A DNA stretch of 64,000 nucleotides, taken from the NCBI GenBank assembly GCA_016711875.1, contig JADJSD010000023.1, positions 310,001-374,000 on the forward strand, read 5' to 3'. Below, in pieces: positions 8,381 through 17,277 of the stretch. Made by a program: the position numbers and the translations under genes. The DNA comes from Betaproteobacteria bacterium. GTDB taxonomy: Bacteria; Pseudomonadota; Gammaproteobacteria; Burkholderiales; Usitatibacteraceae. The notes beneath the pieces are model-generated. The model was not told where the DNA came from, made no database searches, and saw only the letters and a program-made list of their open reading frames with translations. Within the stretch, counting starts at the first letter, position 1; the number at the start of each line of letters is the position of its first letter.

Positions 8381-9196
8381 TCAGAAGCGGGCGGTGAGGA
8401 AGAGGCGCCCGGCGGTCGTCTTGATCTCGGCGCTTCCGCGGAAGCCGCTCTTCGTGACGTCGGCTTCGATGTCGAGCCGGTCGATGGCGGCGCCGATGCC
8501 GAAGTTCTTCGTGAAGAAGTACTCGGCGGCGACGCCCGCCTGGAACACGCTGCCGTCGACGTCGCCGATCTTCACCTTGAGGCCGCGCAGGCTCGCCGAA
8601 AGGGTCATGTTCTCGGTGAGGTAGAAATCGCCCGAGAGCGTGAGCACCGGCAGCGGCAACGTGGTGCTCTTGTCGATGCTGACCACGGGCGACTGCGCGT
8701 CAAAGCGGAACTTGAAATTGCCGCCGTAGATGCCGAGACCGGCGGCGACTTCCATGTCGGGTGTCTTCAGGAACGAGTAGCGGTAGCCCACGTACCCGAT
8801 CGCCGTCTCCTGTTCGGTGGATAGCACCGTGCCGGCCGGTATCACGTCGTCGCCGATGACGAACTGGCGCTCGGTGCTCTTCGAGGCGCTGCGCTTCACC
8901 GAGTCGTAGAGCCCGTCGAACCGGTGCCGCGCGAAGGGGCGGAAGGTGCCGCCGATGATGAACGTGCTCTTGTCGCCGTTGAGCCCCGTCTCGCCCTCGA
9001 GATCGATTCCCGTGCCGCCGTTCGTGGTGCCGTCGATCCGGGCGTAGGTCTCGAAGTTGGAGGTGACGGCGCCCAGCCTCACGATCAGGGTTTCCTCACC
9101 CGGCTTCACGCCCGATTGCGCGAGGGCCGCGCAAGGCAGCGCGGCGGCCAGGATGGCGAGCGCAGGAAGACAAATGCGGCTTGTTGTCGGATTCAT
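8381..9196 (-). CDS. Outer-membrane beta-barrel protein of unknown function
   Basis: 271 residues. The signal peptide ends at PCAALAQ, and then alternating amphipathic beta strands run to a C-terminal LFLTARF, typical of BAM substrates ending in Phe. The ATG at 9196 is preceded by a strong ribosome site (GGAGGAGA). The longer upstream open frame lies antisense to nothing meaningful and runs into the next gene, so it was discarded. Length suits an 8-10 stranded barrel. It lies just downstream of, and probably cotranscribed with, the small periplasmic protein gene at 9229-9729. Confidence 0.85.
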   Translation of the reverse strand: MNPTTSRICLPALAILAAALPCAALAQSGVKPGEETLIVRLGAVTSNFETYARIDGTTNGGTGIDLEGETGLNGDKSTFIIGGTFRPFARHRFDGLYDSVKRSASKSTERQFVIGDDVIPAGTVLSTEQETAIGYVGYRYSFLKTPDMEVAAGLGIYGGNFKFRFDAQSPVVSIDKSTTLPLPVLTLSGDFYLTENMTLSASLRGLKVKIGDVDGSVFQAGVAAEYFFTKNFGIGAAIDRLDIEADVTKSGFRGSAEIKTTAGRLFLTARF

Positions 9197-9228
9197 TGTT
9201 GTTCTCCTCCGGGGCGAAGTGGGGGCGG

Positions 9229-9729
9229 CTACGGGACCAGCGGGACGGCTACGGCGGCGTCGAAGCGGTCTAGGGCGCGGATCTTGTTCTCGATCTGCAG
9301 GAAGCGCGCGGCCTTCTTGCCGGGCAGCACCTTGGCGGCGCCGTCGTAGCAGGCCTTTCGCGCCTTGACCTCGTCGGCCTCGGCTGCGAGCAGGTCGGAC
9401 ACGATCTGCTTCGCGCGCGCGTCGGTCATTCCGGACTCGCCATTCACGTAGTCGAGGATCGCGCGGTTCGAGCGGCGCTGGGCGCCATCGAGCTTCTCGT
9501 GGCACTTGTCGAAGACCGGCCAGAAGGCCTTGGCCTCGGCGTCCGTGAGGGGCAGGTTCTCCTTCACGAGCCCTTTGTGGTCGGTTCGGATGCGTTCGCG
9601 AAGCTTCTGGATTTTCGCGGGATCGGCACCGGCGGCCGTCGCGGCGGGATCGGCGGCAAGGACGGGTCCGACGGCGAGCGGAAGGGCGAGGGCCAGGGCA
9701 GGCACGAAGCGAAGCGTGGGGATCTTCAT
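9229..9729 (-). CDS. Small helical periplasmic protein (Spy/CpxP-like character)
   Basis: 166 residues with a signal peptide (cleavage near VLAADP), then an almost wholly helical, charged mature domain. The segment KENLPLTDAEAKAFWPVFDKC resembles the L-T-x-x-Q helices of Spy/CpxP-like periplasmic chaperones or sensors, without a clear second copy. Two cysteines lie in the mature part. It is 32 bp upstream of the barrel-protein gene on the same strand, so an envelope-related pair is likely. The specific role is not recognised. Confidence 0.75.
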   Translation of the reverse strand: MKIPTLRFVPALALALPLAVGPVLAADPAATAAGADPAKIQKLRERIRTDHKGLVKENLPLTDAEAKAFWPVFDKCHEKLDGAQRRSNRAILDYVNGESGMTDARAKQIVSDLLAAEADEVKARKACYDGAAKVLPGKKAARFLQIENKIRALDRFDAAVAVPLVP

Positions 9730-9803
9730 CGGGCGGTAAAGGGGCGGGTGGGTGATGCCGTCTAGCCTACCCGATTACAGGCCCCGGGGAGACCCTTCGC
9801 GGG

Positions 9804-10112
9804 TCAAGGCGGCAACGATTTTCCGCAGGCCCAGCACAGCTCGAAAGCCGGCGGATTTTCCTCCCCGCAGGCCAGGCAAGGCCGACCCGGTCCCGAGGCC
9901 TCGCGGCGGAAGGCTTCGAGCGATTCGCGGGCCCGGGCTTCGTCCCGCGGGTCCTCCAGCCAGATCTGCGGCGAGGCCGCATCCACGGGCAACTCGCCCA
10001 GCGCACCGGCGGCGTTGGCATTGAATACCCTTACCCGGATCCCGCGCTGCGACAACCAGCCCGCGAGCAGGTGCGCCTCGGGGAGGTTCGTCGCGTTGCA
10101 CAGCCGCTTCAT
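9804..10112 (-). CDS. DUF2007-domain protein with C-terminal zinc ribbon
   Basis: 102 residues. The N-terminal half (MKRLCNATNLPEAHLLAGWL... QIWLEDPRDEARARESL) is the DUF2007 fold, a small ferredoxin-like domain of putative signal-transducing proteins. The C-terminus carries two CxxC pairs (CLACG... CWACG) that form a zinc ribbon. Cytoplasmic, function unknown. A terminator hairpin lies just upstream, separating it from the SHOCT lipoprotein gene. Confidence 0.85.
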   Translation of the reverse strand: MKRLCNATNLPEAHLLAGWLSQRGIRVRVFNANAAGALGELPVDAASPQIWLEDPRDEARARESLEAFRREASGPGRPCLACGEENPPAFELCWACGKSLPP

Positions 10113-10135
10113 GGCCGGGCCCGGCGGGAACGAAA

Positions 10136-10155
10136 AGGCCGCCCGGAGGCGGCCT
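10136..10155 (-). terminator. Rho-independent terminator after the SHOCT lipoprotein gene
   Basis: On the minus strand: stem AGGCCGCC, loop TCCG (a stable tetraloop), stem GGCGGCCT, then TTTCGTT. It lies 26 bp past the end of the gene at 10182-10376 and before the DUF2007 gene start. Confidence 0.75.
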
Positions 10156-10181
10156 CATCGCGGAGCGTCGTCACCTTGCGG

Positions 10182-10376
10182 CTACTTGCGCATGATCTCG
10201 GCGCGCAGGCGGTCGTATTCCTTCTGGTTGATGGCGCCGGAATCCAGGGCCTTCTTGAGGTCCGTGAGTTCCTGGCCCTTCGAGACCGTGGTCTGGCTCA
10301 CTTCGGTGCCGCCGCAACCGCCCAGCAGCACGGCACAAGCGACGAGGACAGGCGCGAGGAGGGTGATTTTCTTCAT
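10182..10376 (-). CDS. SHOCT-domain lipoprotein
   Basis: 64 residues. A lipoprotein signal peptide (lipobox LLGGC near residue 21) is followed by a single SHOCT module (GQELTDLKKALDSGAINQKEYDRLRAEIM), a short helical domain found at the ends of many membrane proteins and thought to mediate oligomerisation. The terminator immediately downstream supports a real short gene. It lies 21 bp downstream of the autotransporter esterase gene on the same strand and may be read from the same transcript. Confidence 0.85.
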   Translation of the reverse strand: MKKITLLAPVLVACAVLLGGCGGTEVSQTTVSKGQELTDLKKALDSGAINQKEYDRLRAEIMRK

Positions 10377-10397
10377 GGGGATGCTCTCTCTGCAGGG

Positions 10398-12302
10398 TTA
10401 GAAACGGATGGAGACCGTGCCGCCGACGTAGTCTTCCGCCGTGCCGCTGCGGCCGCTCAGCTTGGAGTAGTTGACGCCGTAGCCGAGCCAGCCGCCGATC
10501 ACGCCGCGCACGCCGACCGTGAGGGTGGTGTAGCTCGAATCCAGCGAATAGGCCGGGAGGTCGTAGCTGCTGCCGCTCGCGGCCATCGTGAGGGGCGTGG
10601 CGGTGACGAGGCGCTCGCCGTTCTCGCGTTCCTTGTCGACCGTCCACTTCGCGTAAGGGATGACGCCGCCGAAGTCCCACGAGGCGCGTACGCCGAAGCT
10701 GCCGACTTCCGAGCGGCGCTTCTGCGAGGCCATGCGCAGGCCGGCCACGCCGCCGCCGGCTTCGTCGAAGCCGTTCACCTCGACGTTCTGGCTCGTCCAG
10801 GAGGCCGTCGGGCCCACCTGGAAATTGCCGATCGCGAAGTCGTAGCCGCCGTTCAGGAAGAACGAGGCGTTCGAGCCGGAGGTGTTCGCCGTCGTCGTGC
10901 GCTTCACCTGGCCGAGCGTGACGTTGCGGCGCATTTCCTTGAAGTCGAGGCTCGCCATCGTGGCCGCGCCGTTGGCGTAGAAGCCACCGGACTTCATCGC
11001 CGCGAACGCGGAGTAGGCGAGTTCGTCGGTGCGGTACCCGCCGCCTTCGTTGCCGAAGCTCGCGTCGGCCTTGGCCTTGCCCAGGCCGACGCCCACCGTG
11101 ACCGCTTCGGAAGCCTTCATGGTGAAGCCCACGGAGATGGCGCGATTCGAGCTCGTCATGCCGGTGGAGCCGCCCACGGCGTCGATGTCGAAGTCGCCGC
11201 CGGTGGAGCCCGCGAAGGCGGTGATCTTGCCCTGCTCGGCGCGCTCGCCCAGCGTGAGGCCTTCCTGCAGGGTCGCGACGTGCGCCGCGCGCGTGCGCAG
11301 CGGCGACTCGGCGAGCAGCGAGTACGAGGTCGGGCCCTCGATGAGCGAGGTGACGAAGTTGCCGATGATGCGGTGCGCGCCGCTCGTGGGGTGCACGCCG
11401 TCGGCGAAGAGGTAGGTCTGGTCCGCGCCGGCCGCCACGAGATTCGAGCCCAGGCAGAACTGCGAGTTGCCCGAGGTGGTGATCGGCGGGAAGGGGCCGC
11501 AGGCGATGCCCGTGAGGTTGGTGAACCCGTAAGCCGCCGCGTTGCCGCGGATCTCCGCGAGCAGCGAGAAGACGTCCACCGGAATCGGGCGAAGGCCCGC
11601 GGAGGCGAGGCCGGTGAAGAGGGTGGTGTTGTAGCCGGCGGCGGCGGCCGTCGCGGTGGCGGCGGCGGTCGGGCCGGCCGCGAGGGCGAACGGCGTGATG
11701 CCGATGTCGGGCAGGGTGAATACGGCCACGTAGCGGGCGCCCGCGGCGTAGAGGCGGCCCACCTGCTGGATCTCGGCCGCAGCCGCCCCCAGGAACTGCG
11801 TCTGGAACTGGGCCTGGGTGATCTGCCCCTGCGAAAGCTGCGTGAAGCCGTTCAGGAAGTCGTTGCCGCCCGCCCAGACGGTGTGCAGCGCGCCCGAGTC
11901 GGCGACGCCCCCGTTGCGGGCGAGGTATTCGCCGATCTGCGTGCTCACCGGGCGCTGCGCGAAGCCCGGAGGCGTGGACGGGGAGTTGGTGGCGACCGTG
12001 GCGCCGCCCTGCGCGAAGATGTTCCCGCCGGCGACGTTCGACGCGGTGCCCGTGAAGCCGTAGTACTGCGACACCAGTTCCGACCACACGGGGCCGGGGT
12101 TGGTCGTGAAGCGGCCGAGCGTCGAGACGACGTTCGCCGGCAGGCCCAGGCCCGCGAGGAAGGGCCGGTAGTAGCCGGCATCCGAGAGGCTGTCGCCGAA
12201 GACGACGACCCCCGTGAACTGGGCGGCACCCGCCGTGGACGCCGTCGCACCGGCGAAGAGGGACAGCAGCAAGGCGGGCATGACGCGTCGGACGGGTTTC
12301 AT
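10398..12302 (-). CDS. GDSL-family autotransporter esterase/lipase
   Basis: 634 residues. Surface-anchored SGNH hydrolase like Pseudomonas EstA. After the signal peptide (MKPVRRVMPALLLSLFAG...) the passenger has block I FGDSLSDAGYY with the nucleophile Ser, the block III motif GGNDF and the catalytic pair in DGVHPTSGAH. Residues ~350-634 form the 12-strand autotransporter barrel ending in VSIRF. The ATG at 12302 follows the ribosome site AGGAGGAGAAT. The frame stays open far upstream, antisense to ppsA, but that part has no coding merit. Confidence 0.93.
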   Translation of the reverse strand: MKPVRRVMPALLLSLFAGATASTAGAAQFTGVVVFGDSLSDAGYYRPFLAGLGLPANVVSTLGRFTTNPGPVWSELVSQYYGFTGTASNVAGGNIFAQGGATVATNSPSTPPGFAQRPVSTQIGEYLARNGGVADSGALHTVWAGGNDFLNGFTQLSQGQITQAQFQTQFLGAAAAEIQQVGRLYAAGARYVAVFTLPDIGITPFALAAGPTAAATATAAAAGYNTTLFTGLASAGLRPIPVDVFSLLAEIRGNAAAYGFTNLTGIACGPFPPITTSGNSQFCLGSNLVAAGADQTYLFADGVHPTSGAHRIIGNFVTSLIEGPTSYSLLAESPLRTRAAHVATLQEGLTLGERAEQGKITAFAGSTGGDFDIDAVGGSTGMTSSNRAISVGFTMKASEAVTVGVGLGKAKADASFGNEGGGYRTDELAYSAFAAMKSGGFYANGAATMASLDFKEMRRNVTLGQVKRTTTANTSGSNASFFLNGGYDFAIGNFQVGPTASWTSQNVEVNGFDEAGGGVAGLRMASQKRRSEVGSFGVRASWDFGGVIPYAKWTVDKERENGERLVTATPLTMAASGSSYDLPAYSLDSSYTTLTVGVRGVIGGWLGYGVNYSKLSGRSGTAEDYVGGTVSIRF

Positions 12303-12342
12303 GGATTCTCCTCCTGGAGAGTTCGGCTCGTTTTGGATGTGG

Positions 12343-12366
12343 ACGGGGCCCGTCGAGGGGCCCCGT
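12343..12366 (-). terminator. Strong hairpin between ppsR and the esterase gene
   Basis: Perfect 9-bp stem ACGGGGCCC / GGGCCCCGT with a 6-nt loop, placed between the ppsR stop (12398) and the esterase start (12302). There is no U-tract on the minus strand after the stem, so it may be an intrinsic terminator of weak type or an mRNA-stability hairpin. Confidence 0.4.
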
Positions 12367-12397
12367 TTCGCCGCCAATCTTCGCACAAACGACCGCG

Positions 12398-13222
12398 TCA
12401 ATACACGCGCCGGACGAGCTTCGCCTCGTGGAGCATGGTCGTGGCGATTTCCTCGATGGACTTGGTGGTGGAATCGAGGAAGGGGATGTCCGCCTGGCGC
12501 ATGAGCTTCTCGGCCGCGGACACCTCGTAGCGACAGTTCTCGAGGGAGGCGTACTTCGAGTCCGGGCGGCGTTCCTTGCGGATCTGGTGCAGGCGGTCGG
12601 GCTGGATGGTGAGGCCCCAGACCTTGTGCTTGAGCGGGATGAGCGAGGGCGGCAGGCGGTTCGCCTCCAGGTCCTCCGGGATGAGGGGGTAGTTGGCCGC
12701 CTTGATCCCGAACTGCATGGCCATGTAGAGGGACGTCGGCGTCTTGCCGCTGCGCGATACCCCCACCAGCACGAGGTCCGCGTCCTCCAGGCCCCGGTGC
12801 GTCACGCCGTCGTCGTGCGAGAGCGAGTAGTTGATGGCCTCGATGCGGTGGTTGTAGTCCTTCGCGTTGCCGGCGCTGTGGCTCTTGCCCACGGCGTGCT
12901 GGGACTTCTGCCCGAGCTCCTGCTCGAGCGGGACGATGAAGCGCTCGAACACGTCGAGCACCAGCCCGTCGGCCTTGTTGATCTCCGCGCGGATGGCGTC
13001 GTCGACGAGCGAGCTGAAGATGAGCGGGCGCTTGCCGGTGTCCTGGTGGGCGGCGTTCATCTGCTGGACGGCCTCCCGCGCCTTGTCGACCGTGTCGATG
13101 AACGGGAGCGTGAGGCGCAGGAAGTCGATGGCGTCGAACTGCGTGATGAGGGAAGTGCCGAGGGCCTCGACCGTGAGGCCGGTGCGGTCGGAGACGAAGA
13201 AGACGCGGCGACGATGGGGCAT
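12398..13222 (-). CDS. ppsR: PEP synthase regulatory kinase/pyrophosphorylase PpsR
   Basis: DUF299 bifunctional regulator. It inactivates PEP synthase by ADP-dependent phosphorylation of a threonine near the catalytic histidine, and reactivates it by Pi-dependent phosphorolysis. 274 residues; the P-loop GVSRSGKT lies at residues ~154-161 and is followed by the conserved PTSLYMAMQFGIKAANYPL. Divergently transcribed from ppsA across a 139-bp gap, the usual arrangement in proteobacteria, which lets both be controlled from one intergenic region. Confidence 0.96.
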   Translation of the reverse strand: MPHRRRVFFVSDRTGLTVEALGTSLITQFDAIDFLRLTLPFIDTVDKAREAVQQMNAAHQDTGKRPLIFSSLVDDAIRAEINKADGLVLDVFERFIVPLEQELGQKSQHAVGKSHSAGNAKDYNHRIEAINYSLSHDDGVTHRGLEDADLVLVGVSRSGKTPTSLYMAMQFGIKAANYPLIPEDLEANRLPPSLIPLKHKVWGLTIQPDRLHQIRKERRPDSKYASLENCRYEVSAAEKLMRQADIPFLDSTTKSIEEIATTMLHEAKLVRRVY

Positions 13223-13315
13223 TTTTGTCGGGTGGGGCTCGGGGAGAGGGCGGCGGGGGTGTCGGACGGAACCCCGACAGTTTGATGCAGCGCAGCATCG
13301 GCGGCAAGCGTTCGA

Positions 13316-13321
13316 TATAAT
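13316..13321 (+). promoter_or_regulatory. Candidate -10 box of ppsA
   Basis: TATAAT perfectly matches the sigma-70 -10 consensus in an AT-rich island of an otherwise GC-rich gap, 40 bp before the ppsA ATG. No good -35 lies at 16-18 bp spacing, so an activator-dependent promoter is possible. Confidence 0.45.
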
Positions 13322-13361
13322 TGCAAATTACCGACGGCACGTCACCCGGAACCCAAACGCC

Positions 13362-15748
13362 ATGGCCCAAGCCTACGTCCTGCCCCTCGAAACGCTCCGC
13401 ATGGCCGACGTCCCGACCGTCGGCGGCAAGAACGCCTCCCTCGGCGAACTCATCAGCCAGCTTTCGGCTGCGGGCGTGCGCGTGCCTGGCGGCTTCGCCA
13501 CGACGGCGCAGGCCTATGTCGACTTCCTCCGGGAGAGCGGCCTCAAGGCCCGAATCGACGCGGCGCTCGACGCGCTCGACGTCGATGACGTCATGGCGCT
13601 CGCGAAGACGGGCGCCGAGATCCGCCAGTGGGTGGGCGAGGCGCCGCTGCCGCCGGCTCTGGACGCCCGGATCCGCGAGGCCTTCGCGGCCCTCGATGGC
13701 GGGGCGGGCGCGAGCTTCGCCGTGCGCTCCTCGGCCACCGCCGAGGACCTGCCCGACGCGTCCTTCGCCGGCCAGCAGGAGACCTTCCTCAACATCCGCG
13801 GCATCGACAACGTGATCGAGGCGATCCGGCACGTGTTCGCCTCGCTCTACAACGACCGCGCCATCGCCTACCGCGTGCACAAGGGCTTCGCCCACGCGGA
13901 CGTCGCGCTCTCCGCCGGCGTGCAGCGCATGGTGCGCTCGGACAGCGGCGCGGCCGGCGTCCTCTTCACGATGGACACCGAATCGGGCTTCCGCGACGTG
14001 GTCTTCGTCACGGCGAGCTACGGCCTGGGCGAGATGGTGGTGCAAGGCGCCGTGAACCCGGACGAGTTCTACGTCTCGAAGCCGATCCTCGCCGCCGGCA
14101 AGCCGGCCGTCATCCGCCGCGGGCTGGGCGCGAAGGCGATCAAGATGGTCTTCGGCGAGGAGGCCAAGGCCGGCAAGTCCGTCGTGCAGGTCGACGTGCC
14201 CCAGGCCGACCGCGACCGCTTCTGCCTGTCGGACGCCGAGGTGGAGGAACTCTCCCGCTATGCGGTGGCCATCGAGAAGCACTACGGCCGCCCCATGGAC
14301 ATCGAGTGGGGCCGCGATGGCGAAGACGGCAAGCTCTACATCCTCCAGGCCCGCCCGGAGACGGTGAAGAGCCAGGAGCACCGGCACGACCATCTCACGC
14401 GTTATCGCCTGGGCAAGCGCGGCACGGTGCTTTGCTCGGGCCGCGCCATCGGCTCGAAGATCGGCCAGGGCGTGGTGCGCGTCATCAAGGACGTGGCCGA
14501 GATGGCGCGCGTGAAGGAAGGCGACGTGCTCGTGACCGACATGACCGACCCGAACTGGGAGCCGGTGATGAAGCGCGCTTCGGCCATCGTCACGAACCGG
14601 GGGGCCGCACCTGCCACGCGGCGATCATCGCCCGCGAGCTGGGCGTGCCTGCGGTCGTCGGCTGCGAGGACGCGACGCGCATCCTGAAGGACGGCGACGA
14701 GGTCACCGTCTCGTGCGCCGAGGGGGATACGGGCTTCATCTACGAGGGCGAGGTTCCCTTCGAGATCGTCGAGGTCTCCCTGAGCCGCATGCCGAAGATC
14801 CCGGTCAAGCTCGCGATGAACGTGGGCAATCCGCAGCTCGCCTTCGACTTCTGCCAGCTGCCCAACGACGGCGTGGGCCTCGCGCGGCTGGAATTCGTCA
14901 TCTCCAACATGATCGGCATCCACCCGAAGGCGTGCCTGGAATTCGACCGCCTCGCGCCGGAACTGAAGGCGCAGGTCGCCAAGCGCAGCCGCGGCTACGC
15001 GAGCCCCAGGGCGTTCTACGTGGAGAAGATCGTCGAGGGCATCTCGACCATCGCCGCCGCGTTCTGGCCCAAGAAGGTCATCGTGCGCCTCTCGGACTTC
15101 AAGTCGAACGAGTACCGCAACCTCATCGGCGGCGCGGAGTACGAGCCGAACGAGGAGAACCCGATGCTCGGCTTCCGCGGCGCCTCGCGCTACATCTCGC
15201 GCAGCTTCCGCGAGTGCTTCCGGCTCGAGTGCGAGGCCATGCGCCGGGTCCGCGACACGATGGGGCTCACCAACGTCGAGCTCATGATCCCCTTCGTGCG
15301 CACCCTGAAGGAGGCCGAGCAGGTCCACGCCATCCTGAAGGAGAACGGCCTCGAGCGCGGGAAGAACGGCCTCAAGGTCGTGATGATGTGCGAGATCCCC
15401 TCGAACGCCATCCTCGCCGACGAGTTCCTCAAGCACTTCGACGGCTTCTCCATCGGATCGAACGACATGACGCAGCTCACGCTCGCGCTCGACCGCGATT
15501 CGGGCCTGGTGATGGAGGGCTTCGACGAGCGCGACCCGGCCGTGAAGCGCATGCTCTCGCTCGCGATCCAGGCCTGCCGGCGCCAGGGCAAGTACGTGGG
15601 CATCTGCGGCCAGGGCCCCAGCGACTATCCCGACCTCGCCGAGTGGCTCATGGCCGAGGGCATCGAGTCGATGTCGCTCAATCCGGATACCGTCGTCGAG
15701 ACCTGGCTGCACCTGGCCAGGGTCTCGGGCGCGACGCAGCCGGCCTGA
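13362..15748 (+). pseudogene. ppsA: Phosphoenolpyruvate synthase PpsA, interrupted by a 1-base frameshift at the catalytic histidine
   Basis: Converts pyruvate + ATP to PEP + AMP + Pi for gluconeogenesis. The N-terminal ATP-grasp half (VPTVGGKNASLGELISQL, FAVRSSATAEDLPDASFAGQQETFL) reads from 13362 in one frame to VMKRASAIVTNRG. The rest (GGRTCHAAIIARELGVPAVVGCEDAT through the C-terminal PEP/pyruvate barrel, ending SGATQPA) reads in the next frame. A run of six G at 14599-14604 would restore one frame with a seventh G, giving 795 residues against ~792 in E. coli, with His ~419 as the phosphohistidine. All other family motifs are intact. The gene may be whole in the organism, the break being a consensus error. 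If real, the enzyme is dead. Confidence 0.9.
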
Positions 15749-15776
15749 GCGCGCGATCGCCGGCCGGCCCCGCCCC

Positions 15777-16238
15777 TTGAGCCCGGACTGGCGCTTCGCC
15801 CGCTTCGACGAGCTGTCGACGCGCGACCTCCACGACCTCCTGCAGCTGCGTTCGGCGGTGTTCGTCGTCGAGCAGGCCTGCGTCTTCCAGGACATCGATG
15901 GCGCGGATGTCGACGGCTGGCACCTGCTCGCGCGCGTCGACGGCCAGGTGGTGGCCTGCTGCCGGCTCCTTGCCGCGGGCATCAAGTTCGCCGAGCCGTC
16001 CATCGGGCGTGTCGTCACCGCGATGCCGGTGCGCGGCACGGGGCTCGGTCGGGCTCTCATGGTCGAGGCCCTCGGCCGGGCGCAAGATCTCTGGCCGGGC
16101 CAGCCCATCCGGATCGGCGCCCAGCGGCACCTCGAGCGCTTCTACGGTTCCCTCGGGTTCGTCGCGGATTCGGCGCCCTACCTCGAGGACGGCATCCCCC
16201 ACGTCGAGATGCTTCTCGTCCCCCGGAGGCAGCCATGA
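15777..16238 (+). CDS. elaA: ElaA-type GNAT acetyltransferase
   Basis: 153 residues of GNAT fold. The N-terminus (WRFARFDELSTRDLHDLLQLRSAVFVVEQ) and the CVFQDIDGADVDGWHLL segment are the signature of the ElaA subfamily. The acetyl-CoA loop is VRGTGLGRALM, and the C-terminal YGSLGFVADSAPYLEDGIPHVEM is also typical. The substrate of ElaA proteins is not established. The only in-frame start consistent with the family is TTG at 15777, 28 bp after ppsA. The 3' end overlaps the pcp start by 4 bp. Confidence 0.9.
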   Translation: MSPDWRFARFDELSTRDLHDLLQLRSAVFVVEQACVFQDIDGADVDGWHLLARVDGQVVACCRLLAAGIKFAEPSIGRVVTAMPVRGTGLGRALMVEALGRAQDLWPGQPIRIGAQRHLERFYGSLGFVADSAPYLEDGIPHVEMLLVPRRQP

Positions 16239-16891
16239 AGCGGGCGGTGGCCCGGGTGCTGGTCACGGGCTTCGAGCCCTTCGGCGGCGAGGACATCAAC
16301 CCGTCCTGGGAGATCTGCCGCGACCTGCCCGAGGCCATCGGCGCCACGCGCATCCACGTGCTGCAGGTGCCCTGCGAATTCCGCGCCGCCATCGAGGTGG
16401 TGGCCGGGGAGATCGAGCGGCTGGAACCCGCGCTGGTCCTCTCGCTGGGGCAGGCGGGCGGGCGCGCCGCGATGTCGGTCGAGCGGGTGGCCATCAACGT
16501 GGACGACGCGCGCATCGACGACAACGCCGGGAACGCGCCGGTGGACGAGCCGGTGGCGAGCGGCGGGCCGGCCGCCTATTTCGCGACGGTGCCGGTGAAG
16601 GCGATGGTTGCGGCCATGCGCGAGGCGGACGTGCCCGCGATCGTGTCGAATACGGCGGGCACCTTCGTCTGCAACCACTTGATGTACGGCGTGCTGCATT
16701 TCCTCGCGGCGAGCGGCCGCGATGCGCGCGCCGGCTTCATCCACGTGCCGTGGCTCGACGCCCAGGCGCTCGCGCGGCCGAGCGAGCCGTCGATGGCGCT
16801 CGCGACGATGGTGCGGGGAGTGGAGGCCGCCATCGAGGCTGCGCTCACCCACGCCACCGACCTCCGCGAAGGCGGCGGCGCGCTGGACTAG
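16235..16891 (+). CDS. pcp: Pyroglutamyl-peptidase I
   Basis: C15 cysteine peptidase that removes N-terminal pyroglutamate from peptides. 218 residues. The N-terminal signature VLVTGFEPFGG is intact. The catalytic triad is visible as Glu in the GRAAMSVERVAINVDDARI region, Cys in SNTAGTFVCNHLMYG and His in GFIHVPWLDAQ. The ATG overlaps the elaA stop (ATGA), implying translational coupling. It is convergent with and overlaps by 4 bp the small gene at 16888-17169. Confidence 0.95.
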   Translation: MKRAVARVLVTGFEPFGGEDINPSWEICRDLPEAIGATRIHVLQVPCEFRAAIEVVAGEIERLEPALVLSLGQAGGRAAMSVERVAINVDDARIDDNAGNAPVDEPVASGGPAAYFATVPVKAMVAAMREADVPAIVSNTAGTFVCNHLMYGVLHFLAASGRDARAGFIHVPWLDAQALARPSEPSMALATMVRGVEAAIEAALTHATDLREGGGALD

Positions 16892-17169
16892 CAGTCGCCG
16901 GAATAGGCCTCCATCCCGGTGCGATGGGTCCCGGGCTGCGCCAGGCGCGTGGCCACGAGTCGGGCCAGGAACGTCGGCTCGTACACCCCCAGCAGGTGCG
17001 GCTGCCAGTGCCGGAGGTAGTAGGCGATCTGGTCCTCGAGGTTCTCGAGTTCCACCAGGACATTCCACGTGGCGGGGTCCCACTGGAAGCGAAGCCCCAG
17101 GTCCCAGAACGCGGCATTCAGGGCGTCGCGTCCGGCGAATCGGGTGTCGATCGGTGCGGGCATGTCCAT
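16888..17169 (-). CDS. Hypothetical protein, 93 residues
   Basis: Unrecognised soluble protein rich in Trp and aromatic residues (AAFWDLGLRFQWDPATWNVLVELENLEDQIAYYLRHWQPHLLGVY). No signal peptide or membrane segment. Two close ATG codons (17169 and 17163) are possible starts, with GGAG-like sequence upstream. It is divergent from the LysR gene across a 107-bp AT-rich gap that carries the presumed LysR operator, so it could be that regulator's target. That is inference from position only. Confidence 0.7.
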   Translation of the reverse strand: MDMPAPIDTRFAGRDALNAAFWDLGLRFQWDPATWNVLVELENLEDQIAYYLRHWQPHLLGVYEPTFLARLVATRLAQPGTHRTGMEAYSGDC

Positions 17170-17228
17170 GGCGGGGCTCCTCGTCGGTCCGTTTCCTCTT
17201 CCCGACCCCGACGCTACTCGCGCAAATC

Positions 17229-17277
17229 ATTAAGTGAAAGTAAAATCAACTCACTTGATAGTTAAGTGATTACTTAA
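17229..17277. promoter_or_regulatory. Operator-like repeats between the hypothetical gene and the LysR gene
   Basis: An AT-rich island holds three copies of a TTAAGTGA-type half site: ATTAAGTGA (17229-17237), its inverse TCACTTGA (17251-17258), and TTAAGTGATTACTTAA (17262-17277), whose 6-bp arms are perfect inverted repeats with a 4-bp spacer. The last palindrome reaches the A of the LysR ATG. The placement suits an autoregulatory LysR-type binding region for the divergent pair. Confidence 0.6.

Noticed and set aside
13261..13330. TTTGAT at 13281 as -35 partner for the ppsA TATAAT
   Set aside because: Spacing to the -10 box is about 28 bp, too long for a sigma-70 promoter.
12303..14393. Very long open frame upstream of the esterase gene, antisense to ppsR and ppsA
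   Set aside because: High-GC third-position shadow; the real esterase starts at 12302 with a signal peptide and strong ribosome site.
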